Source of the DNA: Paraspadella gotoi
Taxonomy: Eukaryota; Chaetognatha
Direction of reading: 5' to 3'
Length of the DNA: 64,000 nt
NCBI GenBank assembly: GCA_051294375.1
Contig: CM119264.1
Span: forward strand, 10,186,175 to 10,250,174
Part shown: positions 1-12,511 of the stretch, one piece after another
Position numbering within the stretch: position 1 is the first letter of the stretch
How the letters are laid out: the number at the start of each line of letters is the position of its first letter
Program-made: the position numbers and the translations under genes
The notes under the pieces: generated by a model
Seen by the model: the letters and a program-made list of their open reading frames with translations, nothing else
What the model was told of the DNA's origin: nothing
Databases searched by the model: none

Positions 1-709
1 CATCGTCGACGTCGTCGTCTTTGTTTTTGTTTTGTCGTTGTTGATTGCAGATAATGGATTCCAGCTTGTACTTGGGGTGTTGGGTCCGATTGATGATAAG
101 AAAAATAGTCTCTGGAAAGATATCCGAAAAGCGGGTATATATTTCACTGAGTTGATGTGTTTGCGCGAAAAATGAATCGAAGAATGGATTCGTATTCTTC
201 TTATTCATTGTCTTCGTCGTCGTCATTTTCGTTGTCTATTTTTATCTCGCTTTGGTCGTTAACGTTAACGTTAATAATAATAACCGCCTAGATAAATCAC
301 TCGTTACCTTGGATGGAACTGAACGAACGGCATGGACAACAACGACGACAACGCTGGAAATGACTATGGGCTAACTATTGAAATTTATAGGGTTCATAAC
401 CAACGTCATCTCATTAAACATTAAACCAAATAAGTATCTTGGTGAAAGTAAGGTGAGATATCGCCGGTAAACACAATGGAGGAAAAAATGTCACGCTTTA
501 ATATTTTATTGCGGAAGCCTACACTTTTAAATATTTAATAACGATTACCGAAAAAGGATCGAATATTTTTAGGAAAAAAATGTCTGTCAATTAATAAAAA
601 AATTAATTATAGTCGACTGCCATGGCGACGTCATTTAGGAAAAAGTAAAGGTGAGCGAAACGCGGACTTCGACGACGACAACAATAATAACGACAAGAGG
701 TTAAAGCTA

Positions 710-749
<40 letters not shown>

Positions 750-1490
750 TTACCTACGAGGTGCGCACAAAGTCGTCGATATAGTCTCATTACGGAGGAC
801 CTTTTACTGCAAGTTTTATGTCCTTCACCTAATGATTATTACGGAAATGTCATTCTCTCGCTCTCTCTCGCTCTCCGCCCGGGAAAAAGGAAAAGTCAAT
901 TCTTCGTGAAGAAGAAGAAAGAATGAGAAGGAGGAGGAAGAGGAGGAGGAACGTCTCGTCATCCTTCTCAAGAAATCTGGCGAGAGGGCGCTGAAGTGGC
1001 GAGGAAATGGGGGCGTGGCGGGAGCGTGGCGGGAGTCGGTCGCGACGTGATTGATTCGTTGAGTTTCACGTTTATTAATTAAAGAATTTTGGTCATGGCT
1101 ACAGTCGGAGACTGGAATCTGGATCTTGTTTAAATGTTTCCTGACCGCCGACAAGCAATTGGCGCTATCGCTACGCTAAAATTAAAATGTTGATGTCTAT
1201 GCGATGTTTTATAATTGTTTAATAATTGTTTATAACTATACTCTGTTTGGAGCTAAGGGGCTAAGTAAAGAGATATAAAATTTCTAACCCCTCGACGACT
1301 ACGAAAAAGACATTTAGTACACTTAACTCCATTGATCTGTTTAACTTTACCTGTCTCTCAAAAAAAAAACAATTTCGTTCTGTCATTAATTCTTCTCTCA
1401 TATCTTTTCTTCGGCCACGTTTATTAGAGTGGAGTACTTGAGAACAAAAATTTGATTTGAGTCAATTAACAATATTACTTTTATGCGTGA
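1..1490. other. Gene-free stretch with GAC-rich tracts
   Basis: No coding region is recognised here. It contains GTC/GAC-rich low-complexity DNA, a pure (GAC)n run at about 710-749, and a short segment at 345-364 that recurs almost unchanged at 9484-9503. The open frames seen here are low-complexity translations of GA- or GAC-type repeats. Confidence 0.6.
710..749. repeat. (GAC)n microsatellite
   Basis: About 13 uninterrupted copies of a GAC/CGA trinucleotide. It is the purest of the many GAC-type tracts in the window. Confidence 0.9.
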
Positions 1491-1492
1491 TA

Positions 1493-1522
1493 CTATCTAG
1501 GAAAAAAGTTAGAAACATTTTT
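1493..1522 (+). repeat. Left terminal inverted repeat of the Tc1/mariner element
   Basis: Thirty bases identical to the reverse complement of 2061-2090, preceded by TA at 1491-1492. Confidence 0.92.
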
Positions 1523-1532
1523 TTTTAAAAGT

Positions 1533-1916
1533 TCATTTATTCAATAAAAAATATACAAAACATTGGTAAAACATTCTCAATATTTGGTATGCCCTCCCTC
1601 GGCATCGACCACTGCCTGCATTCGTCTGGGCATGCTCTCGTAAAGCTGACACACCAAATGTTTTTGATTTGTTGTATCGCCGTAAAAAATTTGCAATGGT
1701 GGAACGAGGGATTCCAAGTCTATTGCTGATGAATTGTTGCGTCTTTCCCTCTTTTCTCAGAGCTACAATTGCACCTTTATGAACCAAAGAGAGGGGCTGT
1801 CTATTTGGCATAACCAAATTTAAAAAAATGAAAAAAATAACTAACTCAATTTGAAATAGAAACAAATAACTCAATACCAAGAATTGTGGAAAACTAAAGG
1901 CGATTTTTTCCGCCAT
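1533..1916 (-). pseudogene. Tc1/mariner transposase remnant (HTH start plus C-terminal tail)
   Basis: From a methionine inside the frame (peptide starting MPNRQPLSLVHKG) the minus strand encodes about 50 residues of a Tc1-like DNA-binding domain, including KEGKTQQFISNRLGIPRST, a PAIRED/HTH_23-type helix-turn-helix. The frame then crosses a deletion junction. In a neighbouring frame, bases about 1578-1648 encode LYESMPRRMQAVVDAEGG followed by HTKY and a stop, which matches the C-terminal end of Tc1 transposases. Some 200 or more residues, including all catalytic aspartates, are missing and the two parts are out of frame. This is a dead gene inside a non-autonomous element. Confidence 0.85.
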
Positions 1917-2060
1917 TTTTCACTTGAGGTAGCAATCTTATTTTGCCTCTACCTTCTATACGGTTGGATCTACGAAAAAATGAAAGGAAATTTAGTGTAG
2001 AATCTGAAACATCCTGATTTTTTAAAAATCGAGCAAGTTTTCGAGTAGATATTCTCAATT

Positions 2061-2090
2061 AAAAATGTTTCTAACTTTTTTCCTAGATAG
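2061..2090 (-). repeat. Right terminal inverted repeat of the Tc1/mariner element
   Basis: Thirty bases identical to the reverse complement of 1493-1522, followed by TA at 2091-2092. Confidence 0.92.
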
Positions 2091-2099
2091 TAGTATGAT

Positions 2100-2870
2100 T
2101 TTTGAATACAAAAAGTATTTTTTTAATATAATTTTGGGAACCGAAAAGCAAAATACAATATATTTATAGTATTATCCTTATAAAATAAAAAAATTCAAAA
2201 TAGTTTTTTTGAAATTTTTATTAAAAATTCATATTTCTTATAAAAAATTAGACCAAAAATATAAAAGTAAAAACATATTATCACAAATTTATTTGTCTTC
2301 AGTGACAAAATTAGAAGAAAGGTCAAAATTCTTCACTTTTTAACTCTTTGTAATAGAAACTATTATATGATAAAACGTTTTTGTTGTTTTTTGCAGCTTT
2401 AACATATCATATAACATATTTTATATCAGTTTTATATTTTTTTCTGACGAATCCAAATCTGTTATAAAAATTTAAAAAAAATAAATTTGAAATTTTATAA
2501 ATTTATGAGGATATTTTTATAAAGAAAATACAATTTGCTTTACTATTATTACTCGCTTAATCTTTTCATTACTCCACCCTAACGTTTTTACTTAAATAAC
2601 TTAAGTTTATGAGCATTAAGAAGTTTGTCGACGAGACAACTAGTTTTTTTCGTCACTCAGCAATTTCACTGTCCCTTTTTAACTCAACCGGTGGCGAAAA
2701 TGAAGACGTCTTTACCCACAAAATGCATTTATCATTTCTGAGAAATCTCCCCTCCCGCGCTCGTCCCCTTCATTAGTCACGCCGTCCTCAGAGGCGGCGC
2801 CAACCGGGCCGGCGTCGTCTTGGGCGGCGTCGTCTGTCTCGCGTCGACATCAAAGACGCCGGGGAAGATG

Positions 2871-2875
<5 letters not shown>
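2100..2875. other. AT-rich gene-free stretch
   Basis: No gene recognised. AT-rich up to about 2640, then a GC-richer segment near 2750-2870 with GGCG-type repeats leading into the (GA)n array. Confidence 0.6.

Positions 2876-2878
<3 letters not shown>

Positions 2879-2941
<63 letters not shown>
2879..2941. repeat. (GA)n microsatellite
   Basis: About 31 uninterrupted GA units. The long Ser-Leu and Arg-Glu frames across it are repeat translations, not genes. Confidence 0.95.
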
Positions 2942-2944
<3 letters not shown>

Positions 2945-2999
2945 CGGCAAGCGAAAGATAGAAAGAGAAAAAAAGATAGGGTGGTAGAGAGAGCGAGAG

Positions 3000-4570
3000 A
3001 GAGCAAGAAACTCCTAATTTGTTTCTTGGCATTAGGCATATGGAATAACTCTTCTGCCAAATCCTTTGTCTTTGGCTTTTGGACTTTCGGTCGTCGTTGG
3101 AGGCGAAAAGTCGGTGAGGCGTCGTTAAGCGGCGTCCTTGTGCTGCCGTTGATGCAGCAGCGGCGCTGCAGCAAGGATTATGATGCCGAGGCTTTGTCAC
3201 TCTATCCCCATTACATTACAGGTTTTATATTTCTAATTCTCCTTATTTTTTCCTTGTTATATGTCATTTTTATTATTTTTCTCATTATATCTTTTATCTT
3301 TTTTTTTTCTATATATATCATTTTTTCGCTTCTGTGTTTCGCTCTATTATATGTAAATGAGCTTGATACTATTCTGTTTTCGTCATCCTCGTCGTTGGCA
3401 TCATCATCGTCGTCGTCGTCGTTTCCCCGTCGTCTGAGTCGTCGAACTCTTTATCCTCGTAACCGAACCTTAAACGGTTTTTTTCGACGTCATTACGCCA
3501 AAATTAGAATCCATTCGATTTCCACCTGATAATCGTCATCGTCATCGTCGCCGTCGTAGTCGTCGCCATCGTCGTCGCCTTCGACACGCAATCTTCATTT
3601 TTTTTCATCGGAAATCCAATAACTTTTTCTCGTCCAATTTCGCGTTAACTTGCCCACCTTTTTCTTGACTCCCTTCTCCTCACGTTATTCATCAATTCCC
3701 TTGGATCCTTTACCCCCAACCCGGACTCTATCGCCACCCTCTCTCTCCATCCCGTCGAACGACGATTTATCGAAGTCGGGATTTTTTTCAAAACTCATTT
3801 TCTTTTCCCGACTTCTCTTCTTACACCTGCCCCCTCCGCCCTCCAGCCAACCTTTGCCGTTCTGGTTGGGGTAGTAACGCCTTATAAAGTATTCTTGCCA
3901 AGTTGCCATCCACCTTACTTAGAATTCTTTGCGTAGATCTGGATGTGAAGTAGGCCCTTCTATTTATAAAATCCCATTCCATCTACACTAGTAGGCATTT
4001 AGTGTGCGTCTCCCATACTCCCCCGCTCTTTCCCTTCTCCCATCACGTCTTCCAGTCAACGACGAAGAGACGAAAGGCAGCTCTTGCTTTGGCTGCAATA
4101 TCAGAGTTCGTTCGAGCCTCGAAGCTGTATCTTTTATCAAGGCTGATTGTTAATTTAGAAGTAAGCTTAACGATTGTATAATATCAGTAGCTGAGAGGTA
4201 AGTTTAAACCATGGACGGAATTTTGAAAAAAAACGCGACCCAAAACCGGAGCCCCTCAACGTGAATGTCCAATTGAAACGGATTTTTGGAGATTTTGAAA
4301 CATTACCAAGATCTAAGATTTTAAGCTTATGATCACAGATTTGATAATGAAACTATTAAAAATAAAAGATTATTTGGATAAGATGCTCGCTAAGAATTTG
4401 TTAGAGTAACCGTCTTCCTTACAAAAAATGAGAAAAAAAATAGGGGATAAGGAATTAAGGATATAATGAGCTGAGGTCGTTGTCCTCGAAAATGAGAATT
4501 CCTCACTCGCTGTTCTTCGCCGATATGATAAAACAGGATCGTCGTGATGGGCGAATTGGACTGAATCTCG
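3000..4570. other. Gene-free stretch with GTC/CGTC-rich tracts
   Basis: No coding region is supported. It contains pyrimidine-rich DNA at 3200-3360, GTC-rich degenerate tracts at 3380-3440 and 3530-3590, and otherwise ordinary intergenic sequence. Confidence 0.5.
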
Positions 4571-4574
4571 GGAG

Positions 4575-4591
4575 GAGAGAAGAGAAGAGAG

Positions 4592-4677
<86 letters not shown>
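4575..4677. repeat. (GA)n microsatellite, interrupted
   Basis: GA units with periodic GAA interruptions over about 100 bases. Confidence 0.92.
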
Positions 4678-4681
<4 letters not shown>

Positions 4682-5196
4682 GGGGACCAGATCTGCATAA
4701 TCGGTCTCACTGAGTAAAATTATTTCGTACGATTCGAAGGAAAGTGAGGGTAGGAAAATAAGAATAGAGGAAGAGAAAGAAAAGGAGGAGAGAAGAACCT
4801 CGTGAAATGAAAGAAAAAAAAAGAGGATCGAATCAGGTGAAGAAGATATCGAGTTGTTTTCTCACAACGTTCGTTTTAAATGAAATAATGATAATTACAA
4901 TTTAAAAAAAGAAGAGGCGAAGCGAGTCTCCCGCCTGATTCCACCTGATGATCTTTTTTTTTAATATCATTCAGCTTTTTCGAAAAAAAAAAGTGGCTTA
5001 AAAAATTGGAGATAAAACGATAAGAGAAAAGCTTCTTTTTCCTCACTAAAACCGATGGAAAGAGGAAACTCAATTTAAATTCATGCGCGCGTAAAGTTGG
5101 AAAATGTCTACGTTCATTAACTCTTTTTCTATTTTACTGTGATTATTTCAGCCGACGACTTTTTTAGCGCAAATTGGTTTTTTTTTTCTTTAGAGT

Positions 5197-5930
<734 letters not shown>

Positions 5931-5933
5931 GAC

Positions 5934-6199
5934 ATGGCCGCCCGCGGGGTTTCCGCCCTTCCGCTCCGCCGCTCCGCCGTCCGGACATTTCCCCCATCCG
6001 CCGGACGGCGCAGCGTGACGCTCGTCGCCGCTTCGAGGATCCGACGAGCGACGCAGCCGACAAAGGCGCCGACGAAACCTCGCCCTTACCCCTCGATCAC
6101 CCAGACTTTTGCTCTGCCCTACCTTACCTCCTCTCTCTGGTTCGTCCTTCTTCTCTGCTCCATGAATTTTGTGCCGATGGATTCTACTGATTTTAATGG
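5934..6199 (+). CDS. Candidate first exon, unknown protein
   Basis: A GC-rich island begins with an ATG in good context (GACATGG) and stays open for 88 codons to AATGG followed by GTGAGG, a strong donor. The peptide starts MAARGVSALPLRRSAVRTFP, rich in Arg, Ala and Ser without acids, like a mitochondrial presequence. A hydrophobic stretch (SLWFVLLLCSMNFV) lies near the end. No following exon was found, no family is recognised, and the opposite strand is open too. It could also be a promoter-associated CpG-rich island. Confidence 0.22.
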
Positions 6200-6229
6200 G
6201 TGAGGAAATGGTGTCGGCGAAAGGACGAC

Positions 6230-6850
6230 GACGTTGACGACGACGATGAAGACGACGACGATGAGGACGACGACGATGTGGGTAACGCATTTGACACTTC
6301 GCCAAATAAAAAAGACTTCGATGACAAAATACCGAAATACCAGAGATAAAGGGTTAACTTGAACTTGTAATGTAATGTAGATATAAATAAAACTGACAAG
6401 CATAAGGTGTTACTGACTCCGAAATAATTTGGTATGTATTAAAGAAATGATAAAAATGCCAAAACTCTCACGCGATGAAAATGGATGACAACCAGTCCTC
6501 GAAAACTATGATGACGAAGTTAGCCAAGAAGACGAAATAGACGATGACAGGTACGATGATGAAGATGACGACAGCCAAAAAGACGAAGACGACGATAGTC
6601 AAGATGACGAAGACGATGACAGTCAAGACGACGAAAATGTCGTCAGCCAAGTGGATGACAGTCAAGACGATAAAGACAAAGACGACGACAGTAACTCTAA
6701 AATGTGAAGAAAATTTTGTAGTTTTTAACGATAACGATGACAACCGAAACTAATTTGACGAAGGCAACCAAGACGACGAATATGACGACAGTTTTTCTGG
6801 AATGTGAAGGAAATTTCGTTGCGTTTAACGACGAAAACGAGGAAGGGACT
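6230..6850. repeat. Degenerate GAC/GATGAC array with 21-base periodicity
   Basis: GAC-rich DNA in which a 21-base unit recurs, imperfectly, between about 6560 and 6690. One frame (6489-6707) reads as acidic heptads of the type DDSQDDE. A segment at 6685-6745 is repeated with changes at 6785-6850. There is no start codon context or splice sites that convincingly make it a gene, so it is called a minisatellite-like repeat. Confidence 0.6.
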
Positions 6851-7985
6851 ACCGCTTAATATTTCAATTTCCCCGGAGATAAAAAAGTAGAATTAGAAAA
6901 TTTAAAATGCAACGAATTAAAAACTGGTTCGATACGTTGGTAAAAATGGTGAATAAAATATCAAAGAAACAAAAGTCTATAGATAATATGAAAATGAAAA
7001 ACATACGATATTTCTTTTTAATTGAAAGTGGAAATAAGAAAGAATTAAAAGCAGCAGAGCGAAAATTGACGAGAGATAATTTTCTCAAAACGTCGGAGAA
7101 TTTACGCTCGTTTAATTTTAACAATATTTAGTCGTTTATTTTTATTAAATTATTAAATTATAGATGTTTTAATTGTGCAACGTGTATCTCAGTCGAATTT
7201 AAGAAAAAAAGAAAACTTGATATTTTGGCAAACAAGAGAAATTTATTCCGTTTAATTATCGATTTTTTTTCCCTAATTTTATTTTCTGCCCTTTTCGGTT
7301 TCCATTTAGTTCCATTTCGCCGCGAGGCACATCGTCAGATTTTCTGTTCCATCGACGAAGTGGCTCAGCTACTAACGACGCTCGATTTTAATTAGGTTTT
7401 TTGGATTGAAAACATTTTTTTGTGTTCTGTCTCGATGCGTCGGCTGACGCACCTGCTGCAGTTGATGTCACAGCGGAATGAAAACATGTTTTTTTTTAGC
7501 GGATCAAAACGAGAATCCAAACATGATTTTTAAAAATATTTAGATATGGTTGGAATTTTAAAAAAATAATTAATGAAAGTTTTGGGACAAGGTCGAATTC
7601 GGTGAAATTCATAAAAAAAAAGTATGCTAAACATAACATCCGCGAAAAAAACGAAATTGTTTGTATGTATATTTTGAATCGGGCCAAAAATCATTTTGAT
7701 AATTAACAACACTCGATTCTTTGAAAACCTATGTAAAAAAACATAGAAATATTTATTTTCATATAAAAAGTCAATGTCTAACATTGACTCTACTTTTTGT
7801 TTTTGTTTAACAAAAGTTGAACCTTGGTAAATTGATTTAAAATCCATAAATTTAAAAAATAAGGAAAAAAATTACATACAGCGGATTAAGGATTGAGGCT
7901 AATTGTGAATAGGGACTCCGAAACAAAAGGCGCCTCGCGTTCCAATCTCTAATGTGAATTCATTTCATTTCCACGCCTCCTAGCG
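6850..7985. other. AT-rich gene-free stretch
   Basis: Short open frames are lysine/phenylalanine-rich products of A/T tracts. No gene or RNA is recognised. Confidence 0.55.
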
Positions 7986-8164
7986 GCAGTGATTCAGGCT
8001 TTTAACTCTCTCTCCCCCTCTTTCCCAACAATCCCTTTTCACTTTCACAACCGACACAATAAATCCCACGATCCCATTTTTACTCGAAAACGAAATCCGT
8101 TTTTTTTTCGACAAGGTAAAAAAAAAAGAAAAAATCCTCGCGTCACCATTCACGTTTCTCATCG

Positions 8165-8245
8165 ATCACTTTCCCCATTTCATTCCCCTTTTCCTTACCA
8201 TTTCCTTCCCCATTTCCTTCCCCATTTCCTTCCCCATTTCTTTCC
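8165..8245. repeat. CCATTTCCTTCC-type minisatellite
   Basis: A 12-base pyrimidine-rich unit (CCCATTTCCTTC) repeats about five times immediately before a candidate acceptor at 8259-8260, so it could serve as its polypyrimidine tract. Confidence 0.75.
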
Positions 8246-8260
8246 CTCACCCGTCCGCAG

Positions 8261-8958
8261 CCTCTCCCGATCGGGCAAAGGTTCCTCGGCGATGCGAGGC
8301 TACACATCTTCCATCTTCTCGTCGACGCCTTTGGTCGACTCCTTCGATCCCGGAGTTCGACCATTTGCAAACAACAATAACAACAACAACGTCGACGATG
8401 ACGGCGAGAAAGTCTTTCGCCGAAGTCAGACTCGGATAGTCCCTGGATCGGATCGAATAGGAACGCCTTCTGACGATCCGCTTGAGAGTCACCAAGGTCT
8501 CTCGTCCGACTTCTTCTCTCCTCGACAATCCCGCACTTCCGAGATCCGCCCTCTCCCTTCCCACTCCTCGCTCGCGCCTCATTACCTTCCTCTTAATCGA
8601 CGTCGAAACAAACTGGGCTTTTTCGAATCAGCCGCCGACGCCGCCGCCGACGCCGCCGCAGACGCCGCCGACGCCGCCCGTCCCCGATTAAAGGCGACGA
8701 GACTGAAAAAACAATCAGAAGCGCCGGAAAAGCCGAAGCCAGCGCCGAGGACGCCAGTCGCGCCGCTTCATTTGAAAAACGGGGAGAGAGAACAAGGGAT
8801 CTACCGGAGGAGTCTACAGCGAAATCGTCGTCGTCGTTGTCGTCATCGTCGCGGACGTCTAATTCGTCGTCTTCTTCGTCGTCGCCCGAGCGAACGCGGC
8901 GTCGCCATTCGGGAAAAGATGAAAACAAAACGACAACAACATCGTCGGGAGACGAATG
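8261..8958 (+). CDS. Candidate internal exon of an unknown low-complexity protein
   Basis: A strong acceptor (pyrimidine tract then CCGTCCGCAG) opens a frame reading SGKGSSAMRGYTSSIFSSTP, an Asn run, then acidic and Ser/Pro-rich sequence. At about 8625-8690 comes a GCCGCCGAC repeat (ADAADAA). Beyond it, the more protein-like frame is the +1-shifted one, with AGKAEASAEDASRAASFEKR and Ser runs, ending at GACGAATG followed by GTGAGA. The frame change suggests an indel in the repeat, either an assembly error or a real mutation. The product would be disordered, and no domain is recognised. The antisense strand is also partly open. Confidence 0.35.
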
Positions 8959-8984
8959 GTGAGAATTATGCGCGAGCGACGCGC

Positions 8985-9404
8985 GGACGGACTGGATGGA
9001 TTGAGGGCGGAGGGAGAGCGAGTCGATGGGAAGGAGGAAGAACGAGTAGTTTAGGAGAATTGAAAGGGAGGCCTGTTAGGATGGACAAGGGAAAAACAAG
9101 TGGGTAAAAGTAGGAAGGAACTCCATTTGATTTTTTTGTTGTAATACGTATGTACAGTTTGTACACCTTGCTCATTACCTTTACCTTTTATATTGCTGTT
9201 GTTGTTAATTAGGCTTAATCGTTATTGTTGATTGGCTTTTTATTAACCAACTTACAAGCATTTTTGTCTTTGGGTTGTTTTCGCTGATCTTTTTATCACT
9301 TTGCTTGTTGACGAAAATTCGCAACCTAAAGTTGACTCGGACGATTCTATGCATCGATGATGCGTTGAAGAGCGAAACAAACGACGACAACAGTAACAGC
9401 GACA

Positions 9405-9440
<36 letters not shown>

Positions 9441-9565
9441 TAACGGATGGTGAAGTAGCGACATCAACAAGAAAGACGATATCGACGACAACGCTGGAGA
9501 TGACGAAAACGATTTAAATGCTGCGCCTAATGATTTGGAGGGCACCTATTTGTGGTGACGTTCTC
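8985..9565. other. Gene-free stretch with GAC run
   Basis: No gene is seen. A (GAC)n run lies at about 9398-9440, and the 20 bases at 9484-9503 repeat those at 345-364 with one change, hinting at a dispersed GAC-rich repeat family. Confidence 0.5.
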
Positions 9566-9568
9566 GCT

Positions 9569-9577
9569 CTCTCTCTC

Positions 9578-9651
<74 letters not shown>
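9569..9651. repeat. (CT)n microsatellite
   Basis: About 40 CT units with one early interruption. Confidence 0.95.
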
Positions 9652-9654
<3 letters not shown>

Positions 9655-9803
9655 GCACTCTCTGTCTTTTTTTTTTTCTTTTTTTTTCTTTTTCTTTCCT
9701 TCTCTCTCTCTCACACTGTCCCTCTTTCTGATTTTTTCCATATCATCTTGAGGAAATTCCTTGGCTCAGGAATTCTCAAGGGCGAAGAATGTAGTGAGAG
9801 ACA

Positions 9804-9804
9804 C

Positions 9805-9874
<70 letters not shown>
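9804..9874. repeat. (GA)n microsatellite
   Basis: About 35 GA units. With the (CT)n at 9569-9651 it forms an inverted pair about 150 bases apart. Confidence 0.95.
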
Positions 9875-9878
<4 letters not shown>

Positions 9879-9879
9879 G

Positions 9880-10715
9880 AGAGATAGAAATAGCTTTAAA
9901 GCAAATAAAGCGCAACAAGAGATGGGAGAAGAGAAAACGTACCAAAATAAGGAATAGAGAGAGAAAGAAATAAGGAAAATAGACGAAAAGGAAAATAAAA
10001 GAAAAGGAAAGAAAATCTAGAAAAGATAAAAGGAGAAAAAAAGAGAGAAAAACCGCGGAAGATCGGAAAAGAAAAAATATGAGGAAAGTAGAGAAGAAAG
10101 AAAGAGAGAGGAAGGAAAGAAAAAGAAGGAAAAGATATATGCGAGGTGGGAAAAATACCGAGTGAATGGGAAAAAACCTGTAAATAAGAGAAATGGGGCA
10201 ATACGTGGACGGGTGTTGGGAATCGAAAGGCGGTGGAAAAGAAAATAATTGCTTAAATATCTACAGAGTTTAGAAGATACAAGATTCTTTGTTTTTTGTT
10301 GTTTTTTTTTGAAAGCAATTTTTTTAGCATTATTCGCTTAAATTTTTCAGAAGTCATGATTTTTTTTCCAAGGTTTGTCAAACTTGTAAATTTACCTAAT
10401 TAAGAATTATTTTTTGATGGCAACTTGAGTTTAGAAAGTCGGAAAGGGAAAATGCGGGGAAAAAAATCACTTGGTAAAAAAAGGCGATTTAAAATCACAA
10501 CGGGAGAAGAAGAAAAAAAAGGTGAACGTGAGAATCTGATGATGAATCGATTAAAAAAAGGAAATAAAGGAAAAAAGAAGGAAAGAAAAGAAAAAGTGAT
10601 AAAGTAAATTGCGGCGGAAGAAGAGAAAAGAAAACGCAGAGCAACTATTTATTATAGTTCCTTATCTGCTCAAGGCGGGAATTAACCTAATACATTTGGC
10701 CTATAACAATCTATT
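9880..10715. other. Purine-rich gene-free stretch
   Basis: A- and G-rich low-complexity DNA giving Lys/Arg/Glu-rich frames. No gene recognised. Confidence 0.55.
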
Positions 10716-10720
10716 TCTTC

Positions 10721-10739
10721 TTTCTCTCTCTCTCTCTCG

Positions 10740-10826
<87 letters not shown>

Positions 10827-10840
10827 CTTCTCTCTCTCGT
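10721..10840. repeat. (CT)n microsatellite, interrupted
   Basis: CT array with several TCC and TCG interruptions. Confidence 0.93.
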
Positions 10841-10939
10841 CTCTCTCGCCCAATCTCAGAGACTTCATCTCTATTCAACATGACCCTCGAGTTGAGCCGA
10901 GTTAAAGAAAAAACTGCTCAAGGAAGAAACAAAGCGGAG

Positions 10940-10955
10940 TCTTCTCTCTCTCTCT

Positions 10956-11019
<64 letters not shown>
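10940..11019. repeat. (CT)n microsatellite, interrupted
   Basis: CT array with TCC interruptions, about 45 bases ahead of a candidate acceptor (TTTTTAAG at 11056-11063). Confidence 0.93.
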
Positions 11020-11125
11020 CCTTTTTTCACGTTTCTCTTCCGAATTCTCCCTCGGTTTTTAAGGTCACCATAAAAGGAATTGGATTCGCCGCCTTCGAGT
11101 CGGGAACAAACAAAGGAAAGAATCC

Positions 11126-11623
11126 ATGGCAACGCGTCGGCCTCGGCGTCGGTCGTCGGGCGCCGGCGCCACGGCAAGGCGGCGCGGGAAGGAAGAAAAC
11201 AAACAAAACAAGGAAAACAACAAACGTCGACGAAACAACGAAGCGAAGGAAAACCTGGACGACGTGAACAACGAGGACGACGAAGATGACGACGACATTA
11301 TCGCCGATCACGACGCCGGAACGAGCGGCGACGAATCAGCGCCGCGTCTCGGCGTCGTCTCCTCGCACGCGTCTACGTCTTCGACGTCCGCCGATCGACG
11401 CCCGATCGTGGACGCTGTCGCCAAAGGAACGCCGTCGTCGCCTCGAAAGGCTCGTCCTCCTTCAAGCACGGCCTTCGCAGCCCCTCCCGTCGCCGCGGCG
11501 TTGTCTCGGGAAACGGCGAGCAGAGCGGCGCGGTCAACGGAGGCGCCGTCGTCGTCACCGGAAGCCGCTCCACGTCGCCGCGCCACCAATGGGCGCCGAC
11601 CCTCGACCGGAAAGTCGTTTCGC
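11126..11623 (+). CDS. Candidate exon of an unknown basic/acidic disordered protein
   Basis: A GC-rich frame opens at ATG 11126 (it is open back to a possible acceptor at 11063) and runs to TCGTTTCGC followed by GTGAGA, a good donor in phase 0. The peptide starts MATRRPRRRSSGAGATARRR, continues with Lys/Asn-rich sequence, an acidic block (NEDDEDDDDII), and Ser/Ala/Pro-rich sequence with SPRK. This pattern is typical of a disordered nuclear or scaffold protein. No domain is recognised. It may belong with the 8.3-kb exon, but their phases do not join directly. Antisense frames are also open because of GC content. Confidence 0.38.
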
Positions 11624-11639
11624 GTGAGAAAAGTGGGTC

Positions 11640-12505
11640 GTTTTCAAGGTCTGGGTGTTGGGGGGAGGTGGGGAGGGAGGGCGGTCAGACGTGGGGGGGG
11701 GGATCGGAGAGACCATCGCGAGAGATAGAGATAAAGGGGGAAGAAAAGGATCGCTGGAAGTAAGGGATGTAATGAAAGTACAGGAATGGAAAGAACGGAA
11801 AAGCGAAAAAAGAGATAACAGAAAAATAGGGAAGAAAGAAGAAAATAAAAGAAAGAAGAGAGGGGATAATGCCAGTAGGACAGTAGAGAAACAAGACAAC
11901 AAGTAGTAAGCTAAACCAGAAGGCATGCGAGAAATGAGAAAGATTGAAATTAGGAAAGTAAAGAAAAGAAAAGATAGGAAAAAAAGAAAAGAACAGAAAA
12001 GAAAAGAAAAGAAAAGAAAAGGGAGGAAAGGGAAGAAAGAAGTAATAAAAGTACGTCTTGAGAAACTTACTCAAGTGAAGTGGGCTGCGGTTTTTGTTTT
12101 GACGGAGTATTTGAGCCGCAATGAGAACGACGTCGAACGGAGAGTTGTTGCCTTTTAAGGCTCGACGTCAATCGGTGCGGAATCACGTTTTCGTTTTTTG
12201 ATGTCAACTGAAACGTGTCATGGTCTGTGGTGAGACGTGATTTTACTGTGGGAGATTTAAAACACAAGCATCATGAAGGGCGAAAGATGTTTAGATTTTA
12301 GTACAGATGTGTCAGTCGTCCTATTGATTAAAATCCTATGACAAGGTTTCTCGGCTAAATATGATAGAAGCTGTGCTAAAATCGAAATTTGAAAACTTCA
12401 AAACAGCTCACCCCCAAAAAGAAATCTTCAATTGTTTTAGCTTCGGAAGGCAGGTTTGTCTAGATATAGGATCGCCAAACAGTTGACTTTCACTCCTACC
12501 GCCTT
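11640..12505. other. Purine-rich gene-free stretch
   Basis: G-run at about 11693-11702, then A/G-rich low complexity DNA to 12030. No gene recognised. Confidence 0.5.
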
Positions 12506-12511
12506 CTGCAG

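Larger units (their letters stand above)
1493..2090 (-). mobile_element. Internally deleted Tc1/mariner-type DNA transposon
   Basis: The 30 bases at 1493-1522 and 2061-2090 are perfect inverted repeats (outer end CTATCTAGG), and both are flanked by the dinucleotide TA, the usual Tc1/mariner target duplication. Between them on the minus strand are the two ends of a transposase: an N-terminal helix-turn-helix region and a short C-terminal tail. The 598-bp copy lacks the DDE/D catalytic core, so it can only be non-autonomous. Tc1/mariner elements move by cut and paste, using the transposase of an intact relative. Confidence 0.9.

Noticed and set aside
2788-3200. Open frames with long Ser-Leu runs
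   Set aside because: They are translations of the (GA)n/(CT)n array, and the same applies to all Ser-Leu or Arg-Glu frames across the window.
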